DNA of 5,739 nt, taken from positions 1 to 5,739 of the forward strand of contig JALHNN010000197.1 in NCBI GenBank assembly GCA_022843505.1. Direction: 5' to 3'. Source of the DNA: Sulfuritalea sp. (GTDB taxonomy: Bacteria; Pseudomonadota; Gammaproteobacteria; Burkholderiales; Rhodocyclaceae). The first letter of the stretch is position 1. Each line of letters begins with the position of its first letter. Shown one piece after another: positions 1 through 4,604 of the stretch. Position numbers and translations under genes: made by a program. The notes beneath the pieces were generated by a model. It saw nothing but the letters and a program-made list of their open reading frames with translations, searched no databases and had not been told where the DNA came from.

Positions 1-155
1 GCGTGCTGTCCGATCCCGGGCCGCGCCAGTACTGCGTGCAGCAGGGCTGGCTGACCCGTGCCAACGCCGTGGCGATCTGCGCCCCCAACCATGTCACGCT
101 CCAGCTCGGCGGGCGCGGCGGCGCCAATGCCGGCCATGACAGCATCAGCTATTGA
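1..155 (+). CDS. NusG domain II-containing protein, C-terminal end (partial)
   Basis: The 3' end of a gene that begins before the window; the reading frame starts at base 3 and ends at TGA 153-155, giving 50 visible residues. The tail reads SDPGPRQYCVQQGWL, then AICAPNHVTLQL, and ends DSISY. This fits the end of the small NusG-domain-II family: a short beta domain resembling the second domain of some NusG proteins, in proteins that usually have one N-terminal membrane anchor. Both family-typical segments are present, a Cys before a Gly-Trp turn and a Cys-x-Pro-Asn strand. The downstream Gx-type membrane gene overlaps it, which is the usual neighbour of this family. The exact biochemical role is not known; linkage to flavin/electron-transfer loci is known for the family but cannot be seen here because upstream sequence is missing. 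Confidence 0.82.
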   Translation, partial: VLSDPGPRQYCVQQGWLTRANAVAICAPNHVTLQLGGRGGANAGHDSISY

Positions 156-666
156 ACTGCCGGTGACGGCCGACGACCATCGCGTGGCGCGCTACGCGGC
201 GGCGGCGATCGCGCTGTCCGTGGCGGAGGCCGCGCTGCCCAGCCCGCTGCCGGGCGTCAAGCCGGGGCTGGCCAACATCATCGTGCTCGTCGTATTGGCG
301 CGACATGGCTGGCGCGACGCGGCCTGGGTCAGCCTGTTGCGCGTGCTTGCCGGCAGCCTGGCGATCGGACAATTCCTCGCCCCGGGCTTCTTTCTTGCGC
401 TGGCGGGGGCAGTCTGCAGCCTCGCCGTCCTGGCGCTGGCGGTGGCCCTGCCGCAGCGCTGGTTCGGTCCGGTGAGCGCCAGCGTGCTTGCCGCCTTTGC
501 CCATATCGGTGGCCAAATCCTGCTCGCCCGGGCCTGGCTGGTACAGCATGACGGCGTCTTTTTCCTGCTGCCGCTTTTTGCCACCGCGGCGCTGGTTTTC
601 GGCACGGTCAACGGCTTGATTGCCGCCCGCCTGCTGGCCCTCCCTCAAGGATCGACCCCATCGTGA
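136..666 (+). CDS. Gx transporter family / heptaprenyl diphosphate synthase component I-like membrane protein
   Basis: A 176-residue, very hydrophobic integral membrane protein. From the chosen start, hydrophobic segments lie near residues 18-34, 43-56, 63-78, 84-104, 113-134 and 141-165, so about five or six membrane helices. The signature segment PSPLPGVKPGLANIIVL followed by LLRVLAGSL is typical of the family named after 'heptaprenyl diphosphate synthase component I', now usually called Gx transporter. It probably acts as a small-molecule membrane carrier or substrate-binding subunit; the substrate is unknown. The start is uncertain: ATG 136 and ATG 127 are both plausible, neither has a good Shine-Dalgarno, and the frame is open back to 58. 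I chose 136 because the extra residues upstream are low-complexity and lie over the preceding gene. Overlap with the NusG-II gene (20 bp) and with the next gene (4 bp) implies one transcript. Confidence 0.82.
   Translation: MTASAIELPVTADDHRVARYAAAAIALSVAEAALPSPLPGVKPGLANIIVLVVLARHGWRDAAWVSLLRVLAGSLAIGQFLAPGFFLALAGAVCSLAVLALAVALPQRWFGPVSASVLAAFAHIGGQILLARAWLVQHDGVFFLLPLFATAALVFGTVNGLIAARLLALPQGSTPS
647..652 (+). promoter_or_regulatory. Shine-Dalgarno for the LON-domain gene
   Basis: AAGGAT lies 10 bases before GTG 663, inside the 3' end of the membrane protein gene. It supports the GTG start, which overlaps the preceding TGA as GTGA (663-666), a typical arrangement for translational coupling. 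Confidence 0.6.
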
Positions 667-1271
667 TCGTCCCCCTGTTCCCCCTGCATTCCGTGCTGTT
701 TCCCGGCGGTCGCCTGCCGATGCGCGTCTTCGAGCAGCGTTACATGGACATGGTCAAGGTCTGCCTCAAGGAATCGAGTTCCTTCGGCATCTGCCTGATC
801 GCCAGCGGCGAGGAGGTGGCGCGGCCCGGGCAGAAGCCGGCGTCGCCGGAAGCCGTCGGCACCTTGGCGCACATCGCCGACTGGGACATGCCCCAGCTCG
901 GCGTGCTGAACATCGTCGCCCAGGGCGGCGACCGCTATCGCGTACGGAAGCACTGGGTCGAGGCCTCCGGCCTGCTGCGCGCCGAGGTCGAGGCGATCGC
1001 CGCGCCCGCCGTGGTACCGGTTCCGGGGGCCTACGCGCGCCTGGTGCCCCTGCTGCGCGCCATCGTCGAGGACATGGCCGCCGACGCGCCGAACGCGCCG
1101 GCCAAGCCGCATTGCTTTTTCGATGCCGGCTGGCTGGGCATGCGCTATGCGGAAGTCCTGCCGATCCCGCTGACGGCGAAGCAGAAGCTGCTGGAGATCG
1201 AGGACAGCCTGGACCGCCTCGAGATCATCTATCGCTTCCTCGAGTCCAAGGGCTTGCTGCCCGAGGCCTGA
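663..1271 (+). CDS. LON peptidase N-terminal (substrate-binding) domain protein
   Basis: A 202-residue soluble protein made only of the LON N-terminal domain (the domain Pfam calls LON_substr_bdg). It opens with PLFPLHSVLFPGGRLPMRVF and an EQRYMDM helix, the standard start of this fold. It continues with GTLAHI (about residues 61-66) and a C-terminal helical part with RYAEVLPIPLTAKQKLLEI. There is no AAA+ Walker motif and no Ser-Lys protease domain, so it is not the Lon protease itself. Stand-alone LON-domain proteins of about 200 residues are widespread in proteobacteria; a role in protein binding is assumed and none is well established. The start is GTG with an AAGGA ribosome site. The last 43 bp overlap the 3' end of the convergent mutY gene. 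Confidence 0.9.
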   Translation: MIVPLFPLHSVLFPGGRLPMRVFEQRYMDMVKVCLKESSSFGICLIASGEEVARPGQKPASPEAVGTLAHIADWDMPQLGVLNIVAQGGDRYRVRKHWVEASGLLRAEVEAIAAPAVVPVPGAYARLVPLLRAIVEDMAADAPNAPAKPHCFFDAGWLGMRYAEVLPIPLTAKQKLLEIEDSLDRLEIIYRFLESKGLLPEA

Positions 1272-2311
1272 AGCGCTTCGAGCAGGCGCCGCACCGGCGC
1301 CGGCAATCCGGCGTCTTGCAGCTTGTCCACTGGCCACCATGCGAGGCCGGGTTCCGTCGCCAGGTGACCTGGCTTGACCTCGACCAGCAGCGGCGAGATC
1401 CGCAGGCGGAAGTGGCTGAAGCTGTGGTCAAGAGTCGGCGCCGGCGATACGGCGATCACCTGGCAGGCGAAGCGTTGCGCCACCCATTCACTTGGGTCGG
1501 CCTTCGCCGGGAGCTCCGGCAGCGACAGCAGGCCGCCCCAGATGCCCGCGGGTGGGCGGGTTTCGAGCAGCACGCGTTGCCCGTGCCGCAGGACCAGCAG
1601 CGTTGCCTCGCGTTGCGGAATGGTCGCCCGCGGCTTTCGTTCAGGCAATTCGTCGGTGCGGCCGCTGGCGCGGGCGACGCAATCCGCGGCGAGCGGACAG
1701 GCCTCGCAGCGCGGCTTGGCGCGGGTGCAGACCGTGGCTCCGAGGTCCATCTGGGCCTGGTTGTAGGTGCCGCCGTCGCGCCTCGGCATCAGGTCCTCGG
1801 CCAACGACCACAAGCGCTTCTCGACGGCGCCGCTGCCTGGAAAGCCCTCGATGCCAAAGGCACGGCACAGTACGCGCTTGACGTTGCCGTCCATGATCGG
1901 AGCGCTCGCGCCGAAGCAGAAGGTGGCGATCGAGTTGGCCGTCGAGCGGCCGATGCCGGGCAGCCCGGCGATGACATCCGGATCACGGGGAAAGCTGCCG
2001 CCGTGAACGCGCATCACGGCCTGCGCGCAGGCGTGCAGGTTGCGCGCACGGGCGTAGTAGCCCAGCCCGCTCCACAGCGCCATCACCTCTTCCACGGGTG
2101 CAGCGGCGAGTGCGGCCATTGTCGGAAAACGTTCCAGGAAGCGATGGTAGTAGGGCACCACGGTCGCCACCTGGGTCTGCTGCAGCATGATCTCCGACAG
2201 CCAGACGCGATACGGGTCGCGCGTGTTCTGCCACGGCAGGTCGTGGCGGCCGTGGCGCTTGTGCCAGCGGATAAGGCGCGCGGCGAAGCCTTGCCCTGCG
2301 GGGGTATTCAC
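1229..2311 (-). CDS. mutY: A/G-specific adenine DNA glycosylase MutY
   Basis: Removes adenine mispaired with 8-oxoguanine, part of the oxidised-guanine repair system. The 360-residue protein has the complete MutY layout. The catalytic Glu is E40 in SEIMLQQTQV. A helix-hairpin-helix spans about 115-127 (LPGIGRSTAN), with Ser123 where the related EndoIII has Lys. The catalytic Asp is D141 in IMDGNVKRVL. The [4Fe-4S] cluster cysteines are C195, C202, C205 and C211, spaced C-x6-C-x2-C-x5-C. The C-terminal NUDIX-like domain that recognises 8-oxoG is present from about 230, including GIWGGLLSLPE and HSFSHF (296-301). The GTG start overlaps the purT stop as GTGA (2311-2308). An AAGGGG run abuts the start codon too closely for a normal ribosome site, so translation probably depends on coupling to purT. 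Nothing is missing or broken. Confidence 0.97.
   Translation of the reverse strand: MNTPAGQGFAARLIRWHKRHGRHDLPWQNTRDPYRVWLSEIMLQQTQVATVVPYYHRFLERFPTMAALAAAPVEEVMALWSGLGYYARARNLHACAQAVMRVHGGSFPRDPDVIAGLPGIGRSTANSIATFCFGASAPIMDGNVKRVLCRAFGIEGFPGSGAVEKRLWSLAEDLMPRRDGGTYNQAQMDLGATVCTRAKPRCEACPLAADCVARASGRTDELPERKPRATIPQREATLLVLRHGQRVLLETRPPAGIWGGLLSLPELPAKADPSEWVAQRFACQVIAVSPAPTLDHSFSHFRLRISPLLVEVKPGHLATEPGLAWWPVDKLQDAGLPAPVRRLLEALQASGSKPLDSRKR
1285..1301. repeat. GC-rich inverted repeat past the LON-domain gene stop
   Basis: GGCGCCG (1285-1291), loop CAC, CGGCGCC (1295-1301): a perfect 7-bp stem starting 14 bases after the LON-domain stop codon and lying inside the 3' coding part of mutY. No run of T follows on either strand, so it is not a standard intrinsic terminator. 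It might slow polymerase or protect the LON-domain transcript's 3' end, or be chance in GC-rich coding DNA. Confidence 0.3.
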
Positions 2312-3543
2312 CCCTTGACCGGCTTCACCCGGCTGGCCGCGAGCTTGGCGCGGCGGCGCGCCTCGTCGGTGCTGTCGGCATTGGCCACCGCCACGCCCAT
2401 GCGCCGCTTGACGAAGCTCTCCGGCTTGCCGAACAGGCGCAGGTCGGATTCCGGCACCTGCAGCGCGTCGGCCACGCCTTCGAAGGCGATGCCCCTTTCT
2501 TCCAGTCCGCCGTAGACCACGGCCGAGGCGCCGGGCCGGCGCAGGGAAGTGTCGACCGGCAGGCCGAGTATGGCGCGGGCATGCAATTCGAATTCAGAGA
2601 GGCGTTGCGTCGCCAGCGTCACCAGCCCGGTGTCATGCGGCCGCGGGCTGACCTCGGAGAACCAGACTTCATCCCCCTTGACGAACAGTTCGACGCCGAA
2701 GATGCCGCGCCCGCCGAGGTTGGCGGTCACCGCCCTGGCGATGTCGCGCGATTTTTGCAGCGCGACCGGCGTCATCGCCATCGGCTGCCAGCTCTCGACG
2801 TAATCGCCGTTCACCTGCACGTGGCCGATCGGTTCGCAGAAGAAGGTCTCCACCTCGCCGGAAGCGCCGATGGCGCGCACCGTGAGCTGGGTGATCTCGT
2901 AGTCGAAATCGATGAAGCCCTCGACGATGATGCGTCCGGCGCCAACGCGGCCGGCCGCCTGCGAGTAGTCCCAGGCCTGCTGGACTTCAGCGGCCGACTT
3001 CACCAGCGACTGGCCCTTGCCGGACGAGGACATGACCGGCTTGATCACGCAGGGATAGCCGATGCCCGGTTTGTCGGATCCGTCGATCGCGGCCCGCAGT
3101 TCGGCCAGCGTGTCGGCAAATTGGTAGGGCGAGGTGGCCAGCCCGAGTTCTTCGGCAGCCAGCCGGCGGATGCCCTCGCGGTTCATGGTCAGTTGTGCCG
3201 CGCGCGCCGTCGGAATGATCTCGGGGCGGTGGCCGGCGACGCCGTCGCGCTCGATCTCGACCAGCGTCGCCGTGGCGATGGCTTCGATCTCGGGCACCAC
3301 CAGCGCCGGCTTTTCCAGCGCGATCAGCGCGCGCAGCGCGGCGCCGTCGGTCATCGTCACGACGTGGCTGCGATGCGCCACCTGCATGCCGGGAGCATCG
3401 GCATAGCGGTCGACGCCGATGACTTCGCAGCCCAGTCGCTGCAATGCGATAATGACCTCCTTGCCCAGTTCGCCGCAGCCCAGCAGCATGACTTTGGTGG
3501 CGGAAGGGGAAAGCGGAGTGCCGATACGTTTGGCGATGCCCAT
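2308..3543 (-). CDS. purT: Formate-dependent phosphoribosylglycinamide formyltransferase PurT
   Basis: Makes formyl-GAR from GAR, formate and ATP in purine synthesis, the folate-independent alternative to PurN. The 411-residue protein is an ATP-grasp enzyme, slightly longer than E. coli PurT (392). Visible motifs in order: VMLLGCGELGKEV (18-30) and DRYADAPGMQVAHRSHV (45-61) in the GAR-binding N-domain; VPEIEAIAT (83-91); LTMNREGIRRLAAEEL (118-133); ATP-binding K168 and the SSSGKGQ loop (172-178); E208; metal ligands E285 and E297 with FSEVSPRPHDTG (295-306), D304 being the substrate-side Asp; and FGKPES with K373. The ATG has a good ribosome site (GGAG at 3553-3550, six bases away). It is the first gene of a purT-mutY unit, with the stop overlapping the mutY start. 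Purine repressor control is possible but no clear operator is visible. Confidence 0.98.
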   Translation of the reverse strand: MGIAKRIGTPLSPSATKVMLLGCGELGKEVIIALQRLGCEVIGVDRYADAPGMQVAHRSHVVTMTDGAALRALIALEKPALVVPEIEAIATATLVEIERDGVAGHRPEIIPTARAAQLTMNREGIRRLAAEELGLATSPYQFADTLAELRAAIDGSDKPGIGYPCVIKPVMSSSGKGQSLVKSAAEVQQAWDYSQAAGRVGAGRIIVEGFIDFDYEITQLTVRAIGASGEVETFFCEPIGHVQVNGDYVESWQPMAMTPVALQKSRDIARAVTANLGGRGIFGVELFVKGDEVWFSEVSPRPHDTGLVTLATQRLSEFELHARAILGLPVDTSLRRPGASAVVYGGLEERGIAFEGVADALQVPESDLRLFGKPESFVKRRMGVAVANADSTDEARRRAKLAASRVKPVKG

Positions 3544-3602
3544 CAGGTGCTCCGGAAATATAAAGCGTCGCCGGATTCTAGAGCCTGTTGGCTGCCAACC
3601 CC
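3544..3602. promoter_or_regulatory. Divergent spacer between purT and the flavin reductase gene
   Basis: A 59-bp gap that must hold start signals for both directions unless promoters reach into the genes. For purT: GGAG at 3553-3550, and a TAGAAT -10-like hexamer at 3580-3575 (minus strand), which would give a leader of about 25 bases. No good -35 lies at the right distance; a TTGGCA at 3598-3593 is only 12 bases away. For the plus-strand gene, TATAAA at 3559-3564 resembles a -10 but also lacks a -35. These promoter calls are weak. Confidence 0.3.
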
Positions 3603-4106
3603 ATGAACCAGCCGTTCCAGATTCAATTCGACAGCCGTTCCCTGCGCGATGCCCTCGGCGAGTTCGCCACCGGCGTTGCCGTGGTCACGACGCGTGACGG
3701 TGACGGCCAGCCGGTCGGCGTCACCATCAATTCCTTCGCCTCGGTTTCGCTCGAGCCGCCGCTGGTACTGTGGAGCCTGGGCCTGGCCTCCCCGTCGCGG
3801 GCCAGCTTCGAATCCTGCAGCCACTACGCGGTGAACATCCTAGCGGCCGACCAGGTCGAGTTCTCGCAGCGCTTTTCGCAGCCGCAGGAAGACCGCTTCG
3901 CCGGGATCGACCTGAAAGTCGGCGCTGGCGATACGCCGCTCCTGCCCGGTTGCAGCGCCTGGTTCGAATGCCGCAACGAGATCCGCTATCCCGGTGGCGA
4001 CCACCTGATCCTGGTCGGTTATGTCGAGAGCTTCCACCGCGACAGCAAGGCGCCGCTGGTCTTTCACGGCGGACGCTATCGGGAGTTGGCCCCGGCAAGC
4101 CGCTGA
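3603..4106 (+). CDS. Flavin reductase family protein (FMN-binding, NAD(P)H:flavin oxidoreductase-like)
   Basis: A 167-residue protein of the flavin reductase-like, FMN-binding split-barrel family, whose members (HpaC, RutF and relatives) use NAD(P)H to reduce free FMN or FAD for a partner monooxygenase. Family marks: FATGVAVVTT (21-30), GVTINSFASVSLEPPLVLWSL (39-59, the flavin-phosphate/isoalloxazine region), YAVNIL (75-80), a GDH triplet (132-134) before LVGYVESF, and a PLVFHGGRY close (151-159). No monooxygenase gene is adjacent, so the partner is unknown and a subfamily cannot be assigned. The start is uncertain: ATG 3603 has no Shine-Dalgarno, and an in-frame TTG at 3588 would add five residues. 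I prefer ATG because the family fold begins about ten residues after it. Confidence 0.9.
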   Translation: MNQPFQIQFDSRSLRDALGEFATGVAVVTTRDGDGQPVGVTINSFASVSLEPPLVLWSLGLASPSRASFESCSHYAVNILAADQVEFSQRFSQPQEDRFAGIDLKVGAGDTPLLPGCSAWFECRNEIRYPGGDHLILVGYVESFHRDSKAPLVFHGGRYRELAPASR

Positions 4107-4119
4107 ATACCGACCACCC

Positions 4120-4152
4120 AAAAAAATAGCCCCGCGCAATCTGGCGGGGCTA
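4120..4152 (-). terminator. Intrinsic terminator of the small minus-strand gene
   Basis: A perfect 9-bp stem, TAGCCCCGC (4127-4135) and GCGGGGCTA (4144-4152), with an 8-base loop. Read on the minus strand it is followed by seven T (complement of A 4120-4126), the standard intrinsic terminator. On the plus strand it is followed by ACGGCC, so it should not terminate the flavin reductase transcript well, although it lies only 20 bases past that gene. Confidence 0.88.
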
Positions 4153-4153
4153 A

Positions 4154-4198
4154 CGGCCTTGTAGATCAGGCCGAGGAGGAGACGGTTGCGGAACGGTC
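4154..4198 (-). other. Structured 3' untranslated region with an anti-Shine-Dalgarno-like tract
   Basis: Read as minus-strand RNA, this stretch between the small gene's stop (4207) and its terminator shows three parts. First, an imperfect hairpin: GACCGUU, loop CCGC, AACCGUC (4198-4181), with one mismatch. Second, a pyrimidine tract UCUCCUCCUC (4182-4173), mostly unpaired in this simple model and complementary to Shine-Dalgarno sequences. Third, a 6-bp hairpin CGGCCU/AGGCCG (4173-4168 with 4159-4154) around an 8-base loop. Followed by the terminator hairpin and U7, this has the look of a 3'-end-derived small RNA, but that is inference only. Confidence 0.3.
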
Positions 4199-4206
4199 AG
4201 GGGCGC

Positions 4207-4485
4207 TCAGTTGCGTTGTGCCTGGGGGTTCCAGCTGAAAAGATTACGTAGCGCGAGACTGGCGCGGGTGGGCAGCGATGGCCCGGTTGCGCGGCGCGGT
4301 GCGGCGTTTTGGGGATTCCACGAGAACAGCGGCTTCAGGCTGTTGCCGGCATCGGCGGCGGATTCGGCGAGCAGTCCGAAGTAAAGGCCCAGGCGCTTGG
4401 AGACCAGCCCCTCGATGCGACGCATTTCGGCGGCACGCATTTCCTTGGCTTGCCTGACGATTTCGTTGGTGTCGATGGTGTCCAT
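4207..4485 (-). CDS. Small protein of unknown function with two LFSWNPQ motifs
   Basis: A 92-residue protein I do not recognise. I chose ATG 4485 because AGGGAAG (4497-4491) sits at proper ribosome-site distance; the frame is open to 4563 but the extra residues have no such support. Residues 7-47 look helical and charged, with heptad-like spacing in EIVRQAKEMRAAEMRRIEGLV, then a hydrophobic patch LGLYFGLLAESA (32-43) too short and mixed for a confident membrane helix. Residues 53-59 and 82-88 are both LFSWNPQ, each preceded by L-[KR]-x, separated by a Pro/Arg/Ala linker. There is no signal peptide. The gene has its own terminator and is divergent from the LysR gene, so it may be a regulated single-gene unit. 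A small structural or protein-binding adaptor is conceivable, but no function can be assigned. Confidence 0.75.
   Translation of the reverse strand: MDTIDTNEIVRQAKEMRAAEMRRIEGLVSKRLGLYFGLLAESAADAGNSLKPLFSWNPQNAAPRRATGPSLPTRASLALRNLFSWNPQAQRN
4222..4242 (-). repeat. Second copy of the LFSWNPQ-coding motif
   Basis: Codes residues 82-88 of the small protein, near its C-terminus (four residues follow). It differs from the first copy at six of 21 bases, all synonymous, including AGC versus TCG for serine. Confidence 0.9.
4309..4329 (-). repeat. First copy of the LFSWNPQ-coding motif
   Basis: Codes residues 53-59 of the small protein, at the end of its helical part. It lies 87 bp (29 codons) from the second copy. 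The peptide is identical while the codons differ, so the copies are not a fresh DNA duplication. Confidence 0.9.
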
Positions 4486-4503
4486 GATTGCTTCCCTTTT
4501 TGC

Positions 4504-4528
4504 TGCAGTGCGATTTCGCATGACTGCA
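4504..4528. repeat. Bulged inverted repeat in the leader of the small gene
   Basis: TGCAG (4504-4508) pairs with CTGCA (4524-4528), and TGCGA (4509-4513) with TCGCA (4516-4520), leaving a TGA bulge on one side. The inner part is a 12-base palindrome, TGCGATTTCGCA. It lies just upstream of the small gene's ribosome site, so it could be a protein operator or a leader hairpin. The perfect 8-base palindrome GTAATTAC (4531-4538) is next to it. Confidence 0.45.
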
Positions 4529-4550
4529 ATGTAATTACTCTTACGGGAAA

Positions 4551-4602
4551 CAACAATAAGCACTATAGGAACAACATTGATGAAAATTATTCCATAATGT
4601 TG
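4551..4602. promoter_or_regulatory. Candidate LysR-type operator with three CAACAWT boxes
   Basis: CAACAAT (4551-4557) and CAACATT (4572-4578) are direct copies exactly 21 bp apart, two helical turns. AATGTTG (4596-4602) is the inverted copy, making a perfect 7-bp inverted repeat with 17 bases between the arms. The set ends two bases before the LysR start codon and lies between it and the divergent small gene, the classic place for a LysR-type regulator to bind. The arms are not the textbook T-N11-A box. Binding is inferred. Confidence 0.45.
4593..4598 (+). promoter_or_regulatory. Candidate -10 hexamer for the LysR gene (possibly leaderless)
   Basis: CATAAT matches the TATAAT consensus at five of six bases. 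Its spacing would put transcription start at or next to the A of ATG 4605, giving a leaderless message, in line with the lack of a Shine-Dalgarno. No recognisable -35 is present 16-18 bases upstream (AACAAC region). Confidence 0.3.
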
Positions 4603-4604
4603 CC

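Noticed and set aside
1270..1279. Perfect 10-base palindrome GAAGCGCTTC at the LON-domain stop
   Set aside because: Single, short, inside mutY coding sequence and not repeated elsewhere; likely chance.
620..2515. A 631-codon open frame on the plus strand across the LON-domain, mutY and purT regions
   Set aside because: It is antisense to well-supported mutY and purT and out of frame with the LON-domain gene; the translation is Arg/Ala/Gly-rich without family motifs, typical of GC-rich shadow frames.
3559..3564. TATAAA as a plus-strand promoter for the flavin reductase gene
   Set aside because: No -35 at 16-18 bases; the nearest TTGGCG (3530-3535) is 23 bases away and inside purT, so I did not call a promoter.
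2581..3606. A 341-codon plus-strand open frame opposite purT
   Set aside because: It mirrors PurT codons, is rich in His/Arg/Gln/Asp with no recognisable domain, and purT is certain on the other strand.
4207..4485. Assignment of the small protein to DUF1127 or the phasins
   Set aside because: The Arg-rich Leu-Asp-Asp-Arg-Leu pattern of DUF1127 is absent and the length and sequence do not match phasins; only general smallness and helical character are shared.
4486..4563. Longer form of the small protein starting at 4563
   Set aside because: The added residues cover the palindromes and have no ribosome site, while ATG 4485 has AGGGAAG at good spacing.
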